64,000 bases of DNA. Origin: Onchocerca lupi (taxonomy: Eukaryota > Nematoda > Chromadorea > Rhabditida > Onchocercidae). The translations under genes were made by a program, and so were the position numbers. Below are positions 55,055 through 64,000 of this stretch, piece by piece. The notes below the pieces were generated by a model. That model saw only the letters and a list, made by a program, of their open reading frames with translations, was not told where the DNA came from and made no database searches. Where the stretch lies: assembly GCA_028564675.1 (NCBI GenBank), contig JAOVVO010000033.1, positions 1 through 64,000 on the forward strand, written 5' to 3'. Position 1 is the first letter of the stretch; each line of letters opens with the position of its first letter.

Positions 55055-55227
55055 TTCCAATAGATTGTTTTCACTAAGATCTGAAAAGAAAATTGCTTCA
55101 GAAATAGGTTTACAATGATAAATTTAGCACGATATTGATATAAAGTGAACAATGCGTGTAATTTAGAGCGACTGAGAGTTCAATCAACCAAAATAACAAA
55201 ATAGATTGAATGGAGGTAAAACAAGAA

Positions 55228-55290
55228 TGGTCAGTGGAACTAAAGTTAGAGTGACCTATGGAACTAAAATAAGAGTGACCTATGGAACCT
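55228..55290. repeat. 24 bp tandem repeat, about 2.6 copies
   Basis: Units begin at 55228, 55252 and 55276. The two right-hand units share TGACCTATGGAAC exactly, and the left unit is a diverged TGGTCAGTGGAAC. It lies just upstream of the RPAP1 first coding exon. Confidence 0.8.
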
Positions 55291-55857
55291 CCGAAAAATC
55301 TTAATCAAACATTTATACACAAAATTCGACGTTTTCTTCTCACTTTACGACAATTTTTTGAGGCAAAAATAAAAGAAAACTTTTCAAGTGCAATAAGGAA
55401 ATTGCAACAGATGAAAAAATTTGCTCGATAGCAATAAATACAAATACAATAAAATTTAAGGTGAAAAGGAAAGATGAAATATACGAAATAATGCGACATG
55501 ACGGTAAGAGAACTAACGACAATCAGTACATAATATTACGAAAGATTCAAAAAATAGACAAGATATCGACAGTTCTGATTGAAGAGAGAGCGAGAAAAAG
55601 AACAAGATAACGAAATTAGAGTGAAAGTGAGATGAAGAAGGGAAAAAAAGATGAAGGTACTCGTGGAGATTCCATGACATGTAATGCATTCGTATGAAAG
55701 TATAGTAGAAGGGTTCGGTTAGAGATAGATAGGTTGTACGGAACCGTTTATTGGGATTTCGGTCGTGAGAATGGTGACATGTTAACCTCTGTATTGCACG
55801 GAAGTCGATTATTGGAATCTTCCATTGAAAGGTAGCTACCGTTGATGAGTAATTCCG

Positions 55858-55945
55858 TTTATTATGATTCGTCATGATAACTATCCTATTTATCATGATT
55901 TGTCGTAATAACTGTCCCATTTACCACGATTTGATATTGTCGCAA
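55858..55945. repeat. 31 bp tandem repeat upstream of the FUN14 gene, about 2.8 copies
   Basis: Units start at 55858, 55889 and 55920, exactly 31 bp apart. Consensus pieces are TTTATNATGATT, then GTCNTNATAACT, then ATCC or GTCC. The last unit is partial. The array ends about 50 bp before the first coding exon's acceptor, within the expected promoter. Confidence 0.85.
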
Positions 55946-55998
55946 ATGTTCTGTTGTGATTTTGATTTTTGTTTTCAGGAATTCGTTGCGTTATCAGC

Positions 55999-58900
55999 AT
56001 GACTCTTATTAGCGAATTGTTGGAAAAAGGGGAAAGTGTAATTAGTGGCAAAGACGAATTTGCGGTGCGAAAAAATTATTCCAAACGTTCTTCTCCTCCC
56101 AGTCATTTATCAAATGCGATCGAAAGAGCGATTACATTCATTATTAGTATCCAGGACAAACCAGTTCCTATTCAGATCTGTGTTGGATCTACTGCTGGAT
56201 GGCAAGTTTTCTCTTTTTATATATCTAAGTTTATTAATTATTTATTAACGGGCAATAATAAGATCATAACTGATATAATTAAAGATTCAACGTAATACTT
56301 TTCTATGATTAATAACGTTGACTGAATTGACTATCATGTCACAGATTATCAACTGAAATGTTGGTCAAAAAAAATTGGAATCTTCTGATAAGTGCAATAA
56401 CTCTTTTATTTGGTATATTAATTTGTTACTTGTTTTTGAAATTATCAGAAATTAACTGTTTTCGATATTTGGTAGATTTATTAGGATTAAAAGAACTAGA
56501 ACTTTTTCCACCAATTCATATTACTCATAACTTATATTTCTCGCTAACACATATGAAGATTTTCTGTGCAGATGATCATTTTTATGGTAGTATTCAGTAA
56601 TATTTCAGGATAACAGGATATGTGTTCACAAAGGGAAGCAAAGTAATGGCAGGTGTTATTGGGTGCTCTTTGATTTTACTTCAGGTTTTTCAATATGTCT
56701 TTGTCTGCTTGATGTCTATTAAAGACGTAATCAGTCGGTCTTCTTTTATATATTGAGATTTCATTGTTACTTTGGGGGGTAAGATAAATTCCAAATGCAA
56801 TGTAGCAGCTGCTGTAGGTCTACAATGTTTTAACTTCGTAATCATTACCTTCCATTCTTGCTTTTTATTTCGTTTGTTTCACTGTCTTCAAATATCTAAA
56901 ATTTGCTTTCATTGTATTGTACTGTGACGATGTAATATTATTATAACGTGATATTCTGTCCATAGCGTAACTTCAAACTGTAGCATGAAATAGACCCTTT
57001 AACCGCTCTGATTGTGTTTGTAGAAACATTCACCACTATCACAACCGTCATCGCTAGTCAGATGGAACAAACTTGGCAACATGCGGCAGATTTGATTGCC
57101 GCAATAAAGCCATATATTCATTATATTGTATTACCTGTCGGCCTTTATACTGCCAGTCGTTTCCTCTGTTCTCTGATACCTGGTCCGCAGCATCGTTCAA
57201 AACTCGATCTGCGCAATCGTGTTGTTTTAATTACCGGAGCCAGTTCCGGTCTTGGCCGAGAATTAGCGATTTGTTTTTATCGAAGAGGTGCTAAAGTAAT
57301 TTTAACAGCACGTAGTATTGATAAGCTGAAGGAACTCTGTGAAGAGTTGAAATTATTGCCAGATGTCACGAATAAGAATGAACCAGTTTATAAATATCTG
57401 GATATTAGCGATCCAAATGGCACGGCGGAACTCGTTTCGCTTGCTGTCAATCAGCGAATTGATGTTCTTGTTAACAATGCTGGTTTGAGCATGCGTGGAA
57501 GTTGCAAGGATACATCGATGGATGTACATCGACAGGTTAGCTTCTAATGCAGTTTATGTTAACGTTTTTTTTTTTCAAGATCAAAAATTGCTCAGATTCT
57601 TTAGACACCTCTTAATTGCTGGGATACGTGAAATAGTAGAATTTAATATTTTTCATCTGTGGAAGATTTATTGGTTTCTGAATATCCCTTTTTAGCCGAA
57701 TTATCTATGGTTCCTTTTAAATTCATTGATTTATGTATGGTGTCTATTTTTGGGAACTTTTCTGAAGCTTTTGGAACACGCATCAAACTTAAATTAGATT
57801 TAACTGATTTTTTTTTCTGTGTTGTAATTTATATCAAAGAGCAAGGAAGCTATATTCTTCTACCTGAAATGCAAGATTGTCTATTTACCGATTGTTACTT
57901 ATAGCTTATTTTTTTCATTTGCAAACAACTGTGCTGTGATATAGGATACTTTAGCAGGTTTTTTCATCTTTTTCCACTGTTCCAGTTAGATTTTGTTCCC
58001 AAGGCTTAGTGAATTCTCAATAAAATAGACATTTAAGGTAATGGAAGTGAATTACTTTGGTCATATTGCAATAACTAAAGCTTTACTTGATTATATTCCG
58101 GAAGATGGAGCAATTGTATATATAAGTAGCGTACAAGGTCGCATTGCTGTACCGTTTCGAAGTTCTTATTCGGCTAGTAAACACGCTGCTCAGGTATATT
58201 TTATTTGCTGTTTATTTCTATTCTATAATTTTTTTCTCCACAATCCATAAGTTACTTTCATCCTGAAAACTTTTTGGAATTTAGTAGTACGACTGATACT
58301 AATTGTCTTTTTCTCAAATTGTTTCATATGACCGGCAGGCTTTAGTGATGGATACTCAAAAGCATCAAACATTCTGATTTTGGAATATCGAAATCGAATT
58401 TTCGATCTTTGTTTAAAAATATTTTTTGAATATTAACCGAATTGCAGGCTTTTTTCGATTGTTTGCGAACTGAAGAACGATTTAATACGCAAATTCTCGT
58501 TGTAAATGTGACTTATATGAATACAGGTTTTGGGCGTCGTGCGCTTACTGCAGAAGGTAGACCAATGGATGAAGATGATTCTAACCAAGCAAAGGGGCTC
58601 ACTCCGAGTTATGCAGCTGAATGCATCATAAAAGCTCTCGTAAATCGAAACACAGAATTGATTCTTGCACCATTAAGCCATCGTTTGGCTATCTTCCTAC
58701 GTTGGTTCTGTCCCACCCTTTTGTTTTATATTATGCATCGGAGAGGTCTTAAAGATAAAAGCATTAAAAACAAGTAATCGGTTAACATGAACGCGACTCT
58801 CATCTCTCGAAAACGACTTTCGAAGTTTGGTTAGACCGGGATTCCCAAGTAGTAAATTCCAATTTGAACAAATAATTTTGGTTAAGGATTAACTAAAAGT

Positions 58901-60268
58901 AATCATCTAAAGGTACAAACAACAAAGTAGTCTATCATTCTATTCAGAAAAGATTTGATTTTAAAAATATCATTGAGTTTCTAATCTTTTTCAGTTACTT
59001 TGAGATTTTGATCAATTTCGGGAAGTAGGTACTTTTTGTATGTGATTTATATTTAGTTTATTCTCTATAGTTTTTTATTCTTTTCCAAATGAAAAGATTC
59101 AGTAAAGGAGAATAATACGGCAGAATCACTTTCTGTGGTTTTGTTAATTCCATTCTTCCATATGTTTTTTCTGGTGGACTTTATGCTCGATTTTGTATAT
59201 TTTTTTAGCCACGTATTTTTTACATATTTTCAACTCTGTTTTGTGACGATGGGCTATTGCCATCTAGTAACTAATGTATTAAAATTTCCTTTCATATCAC
59301 AACATTTTTCAATAAAGTACCATAGCAATTTCTGTGATTAGATATTGCATTGAATAATAGTTTTCACAAAGTTACACTGTGCTTGTTTCACTGCTCTCTC
59401 ATGTTCAATTATTTGTTCCTTTGCTATGGGTTTTCTTATAAATATCATTAGTTTCTTTATCAGAATATTACTTTGTTTTTCAAGTCTCTGTCTTTCCTGA
59501 TTTAAACAGGCAGCTGTTACTTCGCTTAATTTGGTTTGACAATTTTTGTTGATCTTTTAACGGAATCCAAGGAAAGAAAAGTAGTTTTTTAGATGACTCA
59601 ACAATTCCCTAACCAAATGAGTCTTTTGGTTGTTACCATAGGTAATTTCAAAATAATTTTTTTTTCTTTTTTTATGCAGGACTAGCATCATATCCCACTT
59701 TATATATTGAGATTTTTTTATTATTTAGTTGGAAGAAATATTTGATATAACCGATTGATGATATTACAGTTTTAATTGGAAGCAGCAATAATTGTCTAGT
59801 CAGTAGTAATGGATTTCAGTTTTGTAACTCTCAAGGCTACATCAAATTCAACCAATCGAAACTGCGACGTGATTTTGAACAACTGCGGAAAGATATCACA
59901 CGAATGGCTAGCAATAGAAATAATATCTCAGAAAATGAGGTGAACTCTTTTGTTCCTGCACGAATTTATCGTCCGATTGATTGCATAATGCTATCTTCTT
60001 TTTACTGAGATTTAACCGGTATATTTAAAAAGCAATTCACAATAAGTTCTAATAGGCACTTAATTGTTCTTAATGAATCCAAGTATATCAAATTCACTTA
60101 CTCAGAATTTTTATTTTCGAATCTTCTGCTACAGTAACCATATCTCTTACTGATTAATATGAATTTTCAACATCCCTTTTATTGCAGATAAGCGATTTTC
60201 TGCGAAACAATGCATATTTGTTGGGTAGTTATTCTGCTGGATTCCTGTTGGGGTATACATTTGCATGA
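55999..60268 (+). CDS. fndc-1: FUN14-domain mitochondrial outer membrane protein (FUNDC1-like), host of a nested gene
   Basis: FUNDC1 proteins sit in the mitochondrial outer membrane and act as mitophagy receptors. Four exons join perfectly in phase: 55999-56201, 56609-56684, 59820-59939 and 60188-60268. They give 159 aa (human FUNDC1 155). Membrane segments are VPIQICVGSTAGWITGYVF, MAGVIGCSLILLQ and, at the end, LLGSYSAGFLLGYTFA, aligned with the FUN14 VMGGVTGWCAGFLF, GGGFLLLQ and SGFVGGFLLG. The loop GYIKFNQSKLRRDFEQL matches GYVQIDWKRVEKD. The first intron starts with GC (GCAAGT) instead of GT. The third exon is reached only after a 3.1 kb intron containing an entire dehydrogenase gene. 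I see no YxxL LC3-binding motif at the N-terminus where mammals have one. Confidence 0.9.
57062..58777 (+). CDS. Short-chain dehydrogenase/reductase, DHRS7B-like, nested in a FUN14 intron
   Basis: NAD(P)H-dependent membrane-anchored oxidoreductase. Mammalian DHRS7B is an ER/peroxisomal enzyme linked to reduction of acyl/alkyl-DHAP in ether-lipid synthesis. Exons 57062-57535, 58038-58193 and 58448-58777 join in phase to 319 aa (human 325). I chose the ATG at 57062, just downstream of a TTTGTAG acceptor that suggests trans-splicing. Residues 20-40 form a membrane anchor (HYIVLPVGLYTASRFLCSLI). The cofactor motif TGASSGLG is at 58-65, NNAG follows, and VMEVNYFGHIAITKALL matches DHRS7B. The catalytic Ser is in ISS (about 189), with Tyr 202 and Lys 206 in YSASK. 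AFFDCLRTEE is shared with human. Odd point: the usual PG after the catalytic Lys is VT here (NVTYMNT). The substrate is inferred from family only. Confidence 0.92.
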
Positions 60269-60755
60269 AACAGCTTCAATGGATATTTCTGGGATTTCTT
60301 CCTTTCCAGTAAAAATAATCTCATACTTGATCGATTGGATAATGGAATATGTTCATATTTTTTTTAATTTTATCATTATCATATCAGAGTTAATGTTAAA
60401 ATTATTTACTAATGGACAAATAAAAAATTTTTCCTTTTACATTCCTTATTGTTTTTGATTTTATGTGCTCGTAGTGATATCCTTCCCTTGTTTCTTCTGC
60501 TACAGAAGTATATTAAATTGTTTTTTATAGACTAATTCTCGTTTCCGTTCATCTTACAGATACACTACGAAATATTATTATGTCCATTGCTTTAATACTT
60601 TACTTTTTAATAGATTAATTTTAGCAATTTCGTGTACATAATTATGTAATCAATACTTTATCAATAAATTGAATAAATTACAATATGGCGAAATGTTTTC
60701 CAAATTTTTCTTGTCCATATATAATTCCAAAAGTAAAAGCAATTATAGTAACTAC
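60269..60755. other. Short convergent gap between FUN14 gene and ShK gene
   Basis: Fewer than 500 bp between the plus-strand FUN14 stop and the minus-strand ShK stop, so the two 3' UTRs probably lie very close or overlap. No open frame of interest. Confidence 0.6.
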
Positions 60756-63700
60756 TTAACAATAATTGCAAGTTTTTTCACAATATCTTTGGGCAAATCT
60801 TGGATACTTATGGCAGTCTTGCTTCTCACAGTACGAATTTTCATCAATACATGGGCCTAAAGAAAGATAGATTACATTAAAGAAAGTTCTTAAAGATTGC
60901 AAAAGTTCAGCAGTTGTAATCTGGACATTTCCATTTTAAGATTCTTATCTTTTGATTGGGAGAGGATTCATTTTAATAAGGATTTCTCGAGAAATTGTTG
61001 TTTCACCAAAGATCCTCAACTAATTAATATTGTTTTCAAAATGAGGTGTATACCTGTTCTGCCGGGATATCTGCCATGAATTCCCGAAAATGGTTTATTT
61101 GTTGGTTTCTGTATAAATATCGATGACTGAGAAGGTCTATGTGATGAGTCAGTTCGGCTACCGATTGATGAATGCCGTGAACTTTGCGTCGGTGTGCCAC
61201 CTCTAGAAGGCGAATGACGGTCGAATGTTGTCGACTGTGTGGTACTTGCATCATCATCAAGAGTAATTAGACCGCCTCGATCTGAGTTATCCACGGGAGA
61301 AGATTCATCAAGATCGACTGTCGAACCAGGTAAACTTTGACCACAAAAACCACAGGTTTTGGCACATTTTGTGCGCGCTGTGTACGGACGATCTAGACAT
61401 GATTGTTCCGAACAATGGGGACTTTCATCCCTGCAATCTCCTGTGATTGTTGATGGCTTGCTTCCTGAAGTTTTGAAAAGGTTGGAAAGATTCAACATAG
61501 ACTGATAAATATCAAACTTCGTGGTCAACTGACTTCTATTTTTCAATTTTCTAATTATGATTCAGATTTATAATCACATAATTGAGCGATATTGTGCATA
61601 CATTCTGATAAAAGAGCAATCCATTATCAGAAAATTACGAATTCCCTTGATCGATTAGTTTATAGTACCATTCGCTATAGAATATTTGGGGTGATCAGGA
61701 GATCATTTGTTTTGACTCTCATATTTCTAGGTGATGTCCATTTCTGATACAAACCTCGCGATGAGCTTAGATCTGATTCAGGAGTCCTGCTTCTTGATTT
61801 ATCTGTAAAGGAATATCGATCTCCGACATTCGTTGTACCGCCATCGGTCTGTTGTTTACGACAGAATCCACAAGTTTTGGCGCAACGTTGTTTAGCAGTA
61901 TAAGGATAATCTTTGCAAATTTGTTGATTGCAGTCGGTATTCAAATCAGTACATTTTAGTTCCTTATCTTGAAAATAAAGTTTAATGATCATCATTTGAT
62001 ATAGATGAGATTATAATACCCAATTATTTTACAAGAAATATTTTTAAACCAGTTAGACCGCAATCTCTTGGACTTATAATTTCCAAGGAAAAGCTTATGA
62101 CCTGTGAAATAAGTCGGTCACATTTTATTGTTTAATAGTATATTTGTTATATAATTTCCATTAGAAATGAATGTAGGGAAATCCGTCGTCTTTTCACCCT
62201 CGAAAATAAGTTCTATTTTTGAAAATATGAGATAAGACTGGGGAAAGCAAAGAATATTATAATGTTAATGCCACTGAATAGTTTGATATTGATGATAAAG
62301 GAATGAGTAAATGATAACGAATCAATTATATGAGCTTAGCTGTAGGGAGAAAAGGTCAAAATGTAAGATTATCTCAGAGCTTGTTGGATGGATACTAAAT
62401 ACTCAGCAAGAGTCAGAAAGGCGGAGTAAAGAACTTAGTGTTCAATTTTGTTTGCGGAAGTCACAAATTTAAAGGAGATTATAGGTCAACTGTTAGTAAC
62501 AAAAGGATTTTCAAACGTAGAAGGCAAGGTTTTCAAGTTATACTTCAGCTTTCAGATAAGGAAACATCATGTCCTAGAACTACGAAGATTACAGATGCAT
62601 GTATGCCACTATCGAAAAGTTGCAATAAACCTTTCCAGTTCATGCAGGTAAAAATTGCTGCGAAAATAGATAATTATGAAAATTAAATCTCTTGCATAAC
62701 TGCTAAGCTTTTGAGCATAGCCGGATTTTTATGAGATCAAAAGAAAGACTGGAAATATTTATCAGATATAAATCTGATGGAACTAAGGTCAAGTAATCCA
62801 GGAAAAAGTACCACTTTGTGTCTATACTGGACAAATGACACATTTCAGACACATTATTGGTGTCATAGGTAAGAAACTTAAATATGAGGTAAGAAGTAGC
62901 TATAGCGGAACCTTTTGCAAGGATGGAATATTGCGGTGTAGTATGGGAGGTGTCATAACGTTCATGTTTAGCAGAATGACGGGAAATGGTACTTCCAGTA
63001 ATACCACCACGTTCGTTGGTCCGAATAGATGCATGACGACTTGGTGACAACGTACCAAAAGCCGTCCCCGATGAGGAAGATGACATGGCTCCGTCACCGC
63101 TACAGTATCCGCATGTTTTAGCGCATTCTTCTTTAGCAGTAAAAGGGAAATCTCGACATGTTTCTCTTCTGCAGTCGAGACTTTTATCGAAACACAAGCC
63201 ACTACTGAAAGGCTCATTTCCTGTAAACATAATTCTTCACATGAAGTAAAACAAACAAAAGTTTCACATTGGATGAAAAACAAAACAGAGTTGGGATAAT
63301 AAAGTTAATCCTGGACCTGTATTATATTTTGTGACACAGATTATGCATATCACCAAAATATAGTGAATGTACAATTCATTGGTAGATCTCGGGAAATTTC
63401 TGATATTTTGCAAGATAACTAGGCGTAGAAAATAGTACATGACCTCGTCTAGGTGGTGATGATGAAGTTGTTTCTCCTTTAAATTTGTCTATTCCCGTTA
63501 TTGTACGATGACCGGAAGTGGTCCCTGAACTCGAGGTATCTCCGGAACACAGACCACATGTTTTGGCACATCGTTCTTTTGCCGTGTACGGATAATTACG
63601 ACAAATTTCTATGGTGCAGTCAGAGTTTTTATCAATGCAAAACGATTTGCTTTCTGGAAAGAAAAAGAGAAATTAAAATTTAAACTTAAAGAACTCAAAA

Positions 63701-64000
63701 CTGTGTCCTTCATCTCCACAGGATGATTGCTATATCGCTAAAAACTTGTTGGCCAAATGTTTCAGCGACTTCATGATTAATCTAGTGAATTCTGAGTCTT
63801 CGAGTATTCTAGATCTAAACATCATCAGTTGATTAGAGGATAAAAATTTTGATTAGCAGTTTTAAATAGTCATTTTTGGCCTCCAATCGTATATAGAAAA
63901 CGCTGCAGTCGTCGAACCATTGTTTGAGTAATTTTGAAATAATAATAAATAGCGCATTTCAACATTTGCTATTCTAAAATTATATTTTTAAGATATTTTA
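60756..64000 (-). CDS. Secreted-type protein with tandem ShK (SXC) domains, 5' end missing (runs off right edge)
   Basis: At least five ShK domains are visible, each on its own exon: near 63650-63450, 63225-63050, 61975-61830, 61450-61330 and 60856-60756. Each has the six-cysteine spacing C-x6-C-x4-C-x10-C-x3-C-x2-C, for example CFDKSLDCRRETC and later CAKTCGYC. The first four have a near-constant AK-CAKTCG or AR-CAKTCG centre. Serine/threonine-rich linkers follow each domain. The last exon (60856-60756) is only 33 codons. It is joined in phase from a donor after GRYPGRTG and gives CIDENSYC, CHKYPRFAQRYC, CEKTCNYC-type spacing directly before the stop. ShK domains occur in nematode secreted enzymes and surface/excreted proteins and may bind channels or serve as structural modules. 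No enzyme domain is seen in the part present. The signal peptide must be outside the window. Confidence 0.88.

Larger units (their letters stand above)
55055..55998. promoter_or_regulatory. Bidirectional promoter region between RPAP1 and the FUN14 gene
   Basis: About 940 bp between two divergent genes, with splice or trans-splice acceptors at both edges (TTTTCAG near 55080 on minus, GTTTTCAG near 55979 on plus). It contains two short tandem repeats (55228-55290 and 55858-55945). A 135-codon minus-strand open frame (55513-55920) runs through the repeats and resembles no family; I treat it as chance. Confidence 0.5.

Noticed and set aside
55513..55920. 135-codon minus-strand open frame upstream of RPAP1
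   Set aside because: It runs through the 31 bp tandem repeat and promoter region, lacks splice continuity with RPAP1, and resembles no known protein.
41552..58777. PEX12 and a DHRS7B-like reductase, both tied to peroxisomes in mammals, within 16 kb
   Set aside because: Two unrelated genes (inhibitor-2-like and RPAP1) lie between on the other strand, and there is no shared promoter; coincidence is the simpler reading.
60756..64000. Reading the ShK modules as a venom-like toxin gene
   Set aside because: ShK/SXC domains are common in ordinary nematode secreted and surface proteins, and multi-domain arrays with Ser/Thr linkers do not imply toxicity.

Overview
The window is nuclear DNA from a nematode. 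It is strongly A+T-rich. Genes are split into many small exons by introns ending in the nematode-type TTTCAG consensus. Several first coding exons sit directly behind a splice-acceptor-like TTTCAG/TTGCAG, as expected for spliced-leader trans-splicing. Protein similarities are animal-like throughout, and the last gene is a chain of ShK (SXC) domains, typical of nematode secreted proteins. A clade III (filarial/spirurid) worm is my best guess. That is inference, since no species-specific marker is visible.

Layout, left to right. Minus strand: the 5' two thirds or so of a REV3 (DNA polymerase zeta) gene running off the left edge (1-6451), then a complete ASAP-type Arf GTPase-activating protein (8238-18859; BAR-PH-ArfGAP-ankyrin-like-linker-SH3). 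A 5.5 kb gene-poor stretch follows, with a degenerate ~27 bp minisatellite. Minus strand again: a class I histone deacetylase of the HDAC1/hda-1 type (about 24397-28279), a 300 bp inverted-repeat (MITE-like) element, and DPH2 of diphthamide synthesis (30222-33635). Plus strand: a BTB-BACK-PHR protein of the BTBD1/2/3/6 family (35794-40864) and the peroxin PEX12 (41552-45158). Minus strand: a protein phosphatase inhibitor-2-like gene with an in-frame two-transmembrane cassette exon (46915-48720) and RPAP1 (49425-55054). Plus strand: a FUN14-domain (FUNDC1-like) gene (55999-60268) whose second-to-last intron holds a complete DHRS7B-like dehydrogenase gene (57062-58777) on the same strand. Minus strand: an ShK-domain gene running off the right edge (60756 to beyond 64000).

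These are ordinary eukaryotic housekeeping and regulatory genes rather than one functional cluster: DNA damage tolerance, Arf/actin remodelling, chromatin, translation-factor modification, ubiquitin-adaptor signalling, peroxisome import, PP1 control, RNA polymerase II assembly, mitophagy and ether-lipid type reduction. The most notable observations are the nested FUN14/DHRS7B arrangement with a GC-AG intron, the phase-matched membrane cassette in the inhibitor-2 gene with duplicated in-frame splice acceptors, an Asn at a normally invariant Cys next to a metal-binding Asp of the histone deacetylase, and the one-domain-per-exon ShK array. I found no tRNA, rRNA, CRISPR, prokaryotic or viral genes. 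Exon boundaries were read by eye from splice signals, phase and family alignment from memory; no search was run.
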